DNA of 64,000 nucleotides, taken from the NCBI RefSeq assembly GCF_947493865.1, contig NZ_CANLTC010000005.1:175105-239104 (forward strand), written 5' to 3'. Shown in pieces: positions 60,778-64,000 of this stretch (positions within the stretch are counted from its first letter, which is position 1; the number at the start of each line of letters is the position of its first letter). The translations under genes and the position numbers were made by a program. The DNA comes from an uncultured Halomonas sp. GTDB taxonomy: Bacteria; Pseudomonadota; Gammaproteobacteria; Pseudomonadales; Halomonadaceae. The notes beneath the pieces are model-generated. The model saw only the letters and a program-made list of their open reading frames with translations. It searched no databases and was not told where the DNA came from.

Positions 60778-61731
60778 TCAGAGCCATCCTTTACGTTTAA
60801 AGTACCAATACGGTGCGATGCCTGACATAACCATCAGCCCCAGTGCCCAGGGATAGCCGAGCAACCACTTCAATTCCGGCATGTAGTCAAAATTCATTCC
60901 ATAGATGCTGGCAACGAGAGTAGGCGGCAGGAACACTACGGCAGCAATCGAGAAAGTCTTGATGATTTGGTTTTGTTCGATATTAATAAAGCCCTGAGTC
61001 GACTCCATCAGAAAGTTGATTTTATCGAACAGAAAAGTGGTATGGGACATGAGAGTCTCGATATCGCGCATAATCTCACGTAGGCTTTCCGACTGCTCCG
61101 GTTGGGTTTTTAGATGACGCAGCAAAAACGAAATATCCCGTTGGGTGTCCATGAGGCAAAGGCGGATTTTTCCGTTGCTGTCCTCCAGGCGGGCCAGTTT
61201 GCCGATGGCGTCTTCCAACTCCGACTCCTCGTCCTCTAGAACCATATAACTGATCTTTTCCAGTTGGCGATGCAGATCTTCCAGAGCATCGGCATGGTTC
61301 TCCACTTTCTGCTCCAACAGCGTGACCAACAGGTCTTGTGGGGATTGCACTTCCACCTGTCCCTTGTGCGCTCTCATACGTAGCAGGCGGAAATCGGCCA
61401 AATCTCCTTCACGAATGGTGATCAAGCAATTTTTTTGAAGGATACAGGCAACGGATACGGTTGTGTGGCGACCCTCGCTTTGGGCGAGAAACAGTGAGTG
61501 GACGTGGATACCGGCCTGGTCCACGAAGCAGCGGGCCGAGGTTTCAATCTCTTCCACTTCATCCGGTTCGGGCAACTCGGTGCACAGCATGTGTTGCAAG
61601 AGAGCACGTTCGTCTTCATCCGGCTCGTGGGCATCAATCCAGTCGGCTTGGATCAGATGGCTACCCAACTCCTCGAGGGGGCATTTAATTTCGTGGATCA
61701 GGCCGTTTTCAATTTTAAACAATCTCAACAT
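60778..61731 (-). CDS. corA: CorA-family divalent-metal transporter
   Basis: A 317-residue CorA: a cytoplasmic funnel of about 255 residues with a long coiled stalk helix (LLEQKVENHADALEDLHRQLEKISYM), then two C-terminal membrane helices with the signature YGMNFDYMPEL between them and a basic tail FKRKGWL. CorA channels move Mg2+, Co2+ and Ni2+ (family knowledge). The ATG overlaps the apbE stop (ATGA), so expression is coupled. It is the last gene of uppP-apbE-corA, a combination that would suit Mg2+ supply to the Mg-dependent flavin transferase ApbE (inference). Confidence 0.93.
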   Translation of the reverse strand: MLRLFKIENGLIHEIKCPLEELGSHLIQADWIDAHEPDEDERALLQHMLCTELPEPDEVEEIETSARCFVDQAGIHVHSLFLAQSEGRHTTVSVACILQKNCLITIREGDLADFRLLRMRAHKGQVEVQSPQDLLVTLLEQKVENHADALEDLHRQLEKISYMVLEDEESELEDAIGKLARLEDSNGKIRLCLMDTQRDISFLLRHLKTQPEQSESLREIMRDIETLMSHTTFLFDKINFLMESTQGFINIEQNQIIKTFSIAAVVFLPPTLVASIYGMNFDYMPELKWLLGYPWALGLMVMSGIAPYWYFKRKGWL

Positions 61732-62828
61732 CAGTGGATCTCTATTGTTTTCAGTGATTGCCAGCGATAGGTTGCGGCTTCTTCGAACTGGTTATTGTGT
61801 GTAGTGATGAACAAGGCGGCGATACCATTATCATCCGCGGCCGGCATACCGGATTCCCGTCCCAGGCAGAGAAGGGCCGTGGACCAGGCGTCCGCTAGGG
61901 TTGGATTGTCATTGATGACAGTGACAGTGACCGAGACCGTGTTGTGAGTGACCGGTTTGCCCGTGCGGGCATCCAGGACATGGCTGTAGCGCTTGCCCTG
62001 TTCATCGAAGTAATGGCGGTAGGTGCCCGACGTCATAACGGAAACTGGGGCATCCTGACGGATGGTGAGGGCTTTTTGCACCGAATGACCACCGGGCAGA
62101 GGCCTCTTGACGCCAATACGCCAGGAAGAACTGTCCGGCTTATGCCCCCGGGTTTGCAGCTCTCCGCCAATCTCCACGAGATAGTTCTGTATCCCAGCAG
62201 CTTCCACTACGGTGGCAACCCGACCAACGCTGTAGCCTTGAGCAATGGAGGAAATATCCACATGAATCTGCGGGTCGGTTTTGCGCAGTTGGGTGGGTGT
62301 CGGGGTTTCTAGTTTGCTAAAACCGACGTGTTGTAGCTGCTGCATCAGGGTAGCCGGATCCGGTGGTGTCAGCGTTTGGCCCGAGAATCCCCAAAGATCA
62401 AACAATGGTTTGATGGTCAGGTCATAGCACCCCTGGCTGGCTTGACTGACCTGCTTTGCGGCTTCTACCAGTTCGACGATCTCGGAGCCGTCATCAATCG
62501 GAGCGGTAGTCTCCGTGGCGTTAAAACGTTCAATATCTGAATCCGGTTTGTAGTTCGACAACGAGCGATCCAGGCGATTGAATTCAGCATCGATCCGTTG
62601 CTGGAGCGCGTTAACGTCCACGCCTTCAGATTGCCAGACGCTGACATGCCAAGTAGTGCCCTGAGCGGCACCACTCAGCTTATGCACCTGATTGTCGAAT
62701 GAATCACATCCTGATAGCACCGAAGCGATGGCAAACACTACAGGCCATTTAAGCCTCATGCTGACCAATCTGGAGGCTTTCCCAGCTATTGTGCCAAGCC
62801 CCTGAATAGCCACTGAAACAATTACCAT
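61731..62828 (-). CDS. apbE: ApbE-family FAD:protein FMN transferase (lipoprotein)
   Basis: Transfers FMN from FAD to threonine of target flavoproteins in the periplasm, Mg2+-dependent. ATG 62828 is chosen because AAGGAG lies five bases before it and it follows the uppP stop by 8 bases; ATG 62759 gives the shorter MRLKWPVVFAIASVLSGC lipoprotein signal and is also possible. Lipobox LSGC is present. Core motifs: AQGTTWHVSVWQ, SLSNYKPDSDIERFNA, LFDLWGF, VDISSIAQGYSVGRV, YLVEIGGELQTRG, VSVMTSGTYRHYFDEQGKRYSHVLDARTGKPV with the metal site, and LADAWSTALLCLG. About 365 residues. Confidence 0.9.
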   Translation of the reverse strand: MVIVSVAIQGLGTIAGKASRLVSMRLKWPVVFAIASVLSGCDSFDNQVHKLSGAAQGTTWHVSVWQSEGVDVNALQQRIDAEFNRLDRSLSNYKPDSDIERFNATETTAPIDDGSEIVELVEAAKQVSQASQGCYDLTIKPLFDLWGFSGQTLTPPDPATLMQQLQHVGFSKLETPTPTQLRKTDPQIHVDISSIAQGYSVGRVATVVEAAGIQNYLVEIGGELQTRGHKPDSSSWRIGVKRPLPGGHSVQKALTIRQDAPVSVMTSGTYRHYFDEQGKRYSHVLDARTGKPVTHNTVSVTVTVINDNPTLADAWSTALLCLGRESGMPAADDNGIAALFITTHNNQFEEAATYRWQSLKTIEIH

Positions 62829-62836
62829 CGTACTCC

Positions 62837-63637
62837 TTATCTCATCAGAACCCAGTAAATCAGGGCAGCCAGCCCCAGGCGATAGACCACATAGGGCCAC
62901 ATCCCAAAGCGGTTGAGCCATTTCAGAAAAAAGTGGATGGCTGTTAGCGCCATAGCGAAGGAGGTCAGTCCGCCCACTAGGAACGCGATCCAATCCACTG
63001 CAATATCACCAGTGGCCACCTCCAGCAATTTGGCGGAAGCGGCCAGCGCGGTAATGGGAATGGCCAGAAGGAAGGAAAAGCGAGCTGCTGCCTCTCGACT
63101 GAGGCCTAACATCAACCCAGCAGTGATGGTCACACCCGAACGGGAGGTGCCGGGAACGAGTGACAGTGCTTGGGCTGCACCGACTAACAGCACATCTCTC
63201 CAGGTCAATGTGGTGATCTTCCGGCTCTGTTTGGGACACCAATCCGCCCAGCCCAGCAACAAGCCAAAAATTAACGTGGTGAAAAAGATGATCGCGACAG
63301 AACGCAGTTGGGTGTCAATCAGATCCAGCAAGAGCAAACCGGCCAGTGCAGCTGGAACGGTGCCGATAACCAGGTAGCCTGCCATCAGGCCTTGTCCGAT
63401 AAAGCGTCGCTGAATCAGCGAAGTAACGCTGTCCTTGGTCAAATCTCCAACATCGCGACGAAAATACAACATCACGGCGAGTAAAGTGCCCACATGTACC
63501 GCTAAGTCAAAAGCGACACCTTGGTCAGCCCAGCCAACCAACACCGGAGCCAGAATCAGATGCGCGGAGCTGGAAATCGGCAAAAATTCAGTGATGCCCT
63601 GAATGATGCCCAACCAGAAGGCCTGAACTACTTCCAT
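62837..63637 (-). CDS. uppP: Undecaprenyl-diphosphate phosphatase UppP/BacA
   Basis: Recycles undecaprenyl diphosphate, the lipid carrier of cell-wall precursors. From ATG 63637 (GGGAGG upstream) 266 residues; MEVVQAFWLGIIQGITEFLPISSSAHLIL and LSLVPGTSRSGVTITAGLMLGLSREAAARFSFLLAIP hold the family's two conserved motifs with catalytic Glu, Ser and Arg. About eight membrane helices. It is the first gene of the leftward uppP-apbE-corA operon and lies just downstream of the transposase remnant, so it is probably cargo of a transposon. Extra UppP copies confer bacitracin tolerance in known cases. Confidence 0.94.
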   Translation of the reverse strand: MEVVQAFWLGIIQGITEFLPISSSAHLILAPVLVGWADQGVAFDLAVHVGTLLAVMLYFRRDVGDLTKDSVTSLIQRRFIGQGLMAGYLVIGTVPAALAGLLLLDLIDTQLRSVAIIFFTTLIFGLLLGWADWCPKQSRKITTLTWRDVLLVGAAQALSLVPGTSRSGVTITAGLMLGLSREAAARFSFLLAIPITALAASAKLLEVATGDIAVDWIAFLVGGLTSFAMALTAIHFFLKWLNRFGMWPYVVYRLGLAALIYWVLMR

Positions 63638-63701
63638 CAAACCTCCCACGCCAATGTTTCGTCATGGCAAGCGGGAATGTGGGGCCAAAGTTTTCTTTGT
63701 C

Positions 63702-63885
63702 TCATAGGGATTGCGTTTCCTTTTTGTTGATGAAATAAGTGCCTTTGGGCAGCACGTGTTTGTAAGGCAATAATGAGTTGTGTGCCAGTGTGTCGTCGTC
63801 CACCGTTTCGCCTTGGTTTTTCAGTTCGTCCACGATGTTGCTGTTGCTGGAGATTTTCCAGTACTGGATGCACCCTAAACTTAAT
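63702..63885 (-). pseudogene. tnpA: Tn3-family transposase, C-terminal remnant
   Basis: The ~60 codons read IQYWKISSNSNIVDELKNQG, then VDDDTLAHNSLLPYKHVLPKGTYF: the end of Tn3-family TnpA (Y/W-N..., LAH-S-LLP-..HV.P.GTY). The upstream part is cut by the IS1380-type end at 63886; the open frame continues into that IS sequence but those codons are foreign. The remnant reads toward uppP, so the operon was likely passenger DNA of a Tn3-type element. Confidence 0.65.
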
Positions 63886-63925
63886 CCTGAATCCGTGAGA
63901 CCGGCCCCCGGAAGCACTTCTAACC
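63886..63925. repeat. IS1380-type terminal sequence, second copy
   Basis: Exact 40-bp copy of 53002-53041, beginning CCTGAATCCGTGAGACCGGC, in the same orientation. The following inner sequence differs from that of the first copy, so this is either the left end of a different relative or the right end of an inverted one. The element extends beyond the window. Confidence 0.8.
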
Positions 63926-64000
63926 TGGATATTGCATAAGACATGAAAAAGGCGGCTGAAAATCGGTTATAATTCAAGCTCCTACACAAGAACCAACCGC

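Noticed and set aside
63886..63989. N-terminal 35 codons of the minus-strand frame that ends as the Tn3 transposase remnant
   Set aside because: These bases are IS1380-type end sequence, so the joint frame is an artefact of the insertion.

Overview
The window reads as the chromosome of a GC-rich gammaproteobacterium, most likely a Halomonas-like member of the Halomonadaceae. This is an inference from gene content and codon usage: anaerobic ubiquinone genes ubiT/ubiU/ubiV, a finR-fpr pair, ubiK-comM, serA, xseB-ispA-dxs, many TRAP transporters and a polyhydroxybutyrate-type 3-hydroxybutyrate dehydrogenase. No rRNA, tRNA or CRISPR array was seen. Database searches were not possible, so names rest on motifs and family knowledge.

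Layout. 1-5.6 kb: glyoxylate-to-pyruvate operon (gcl, hyi, glxR, glycerate kinase, pyruvate kinase). 5.8-8.4 kb: O2-independent ubiquinone genes, with a MITE-like element inserted exactly at the ubiV stop codon. 8.6-21.6 kb: a catabolic island of two opposed operons, each with its own three-part TRAP transporter. The left one carries a hydantoin-racemase-like protein and two GntR regulators. The right one carries an arylmalonate-decarboxylase-like protein, a dihydropyrimidinase/hydantoinase, a FAH-fold hydratase and a D-serine-dehydratase-like PLP enzyme. A shared 12-bp operator candidate suggests that one GntR protein controls both. 21.7-29.8 kb: EEP phosphatase, serA, a second MITE copy, xseB-ispA-dxs, a DjlA-like co-chaperone, a small exported protein and a glutathione transferase. 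29.8-30.7 kb: a broken nhaC joined to a NYN-domain nuclease-like gene.

30.8-41.2 kb: trhA, ribA, hemE, vanZ-like gene, speE, the aapJQMP amino-acid ABC transporter, bdhA and a host-attachment family protein. 41.3-45.7 kb: two tandem chemoreceptors sharing an almost identical 0.9-kb 3' part. 45.7-50.3 kb: finR/fpr, then glnK-amtB-glnK (amtB between two PII genes) with a sigma-54/NtrC type upstream region, then ubiK.

50.4-64 kb: comM is cut at the conserved Gly-Gly-Gly stretch, close to the site used by AbaR-type Tn7-superfamily islands. Everything to the right is a mosaic: unrecognised small genes, a truncated IS1380-family element, two identical IS3-family copies in direct orientation around a yqhA-type segment, an IS256-family element, exoD, and a uppP-apbE-corA operon beside the 3' remnant of a Tn3-type transposase. 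The window ends inside another IS1380-type terminus. The most novel-looking items are the MITE family, the two-operon catabolic island, the comM insertion with its unknown cargo, and the NYN gene that replaced nhaC.
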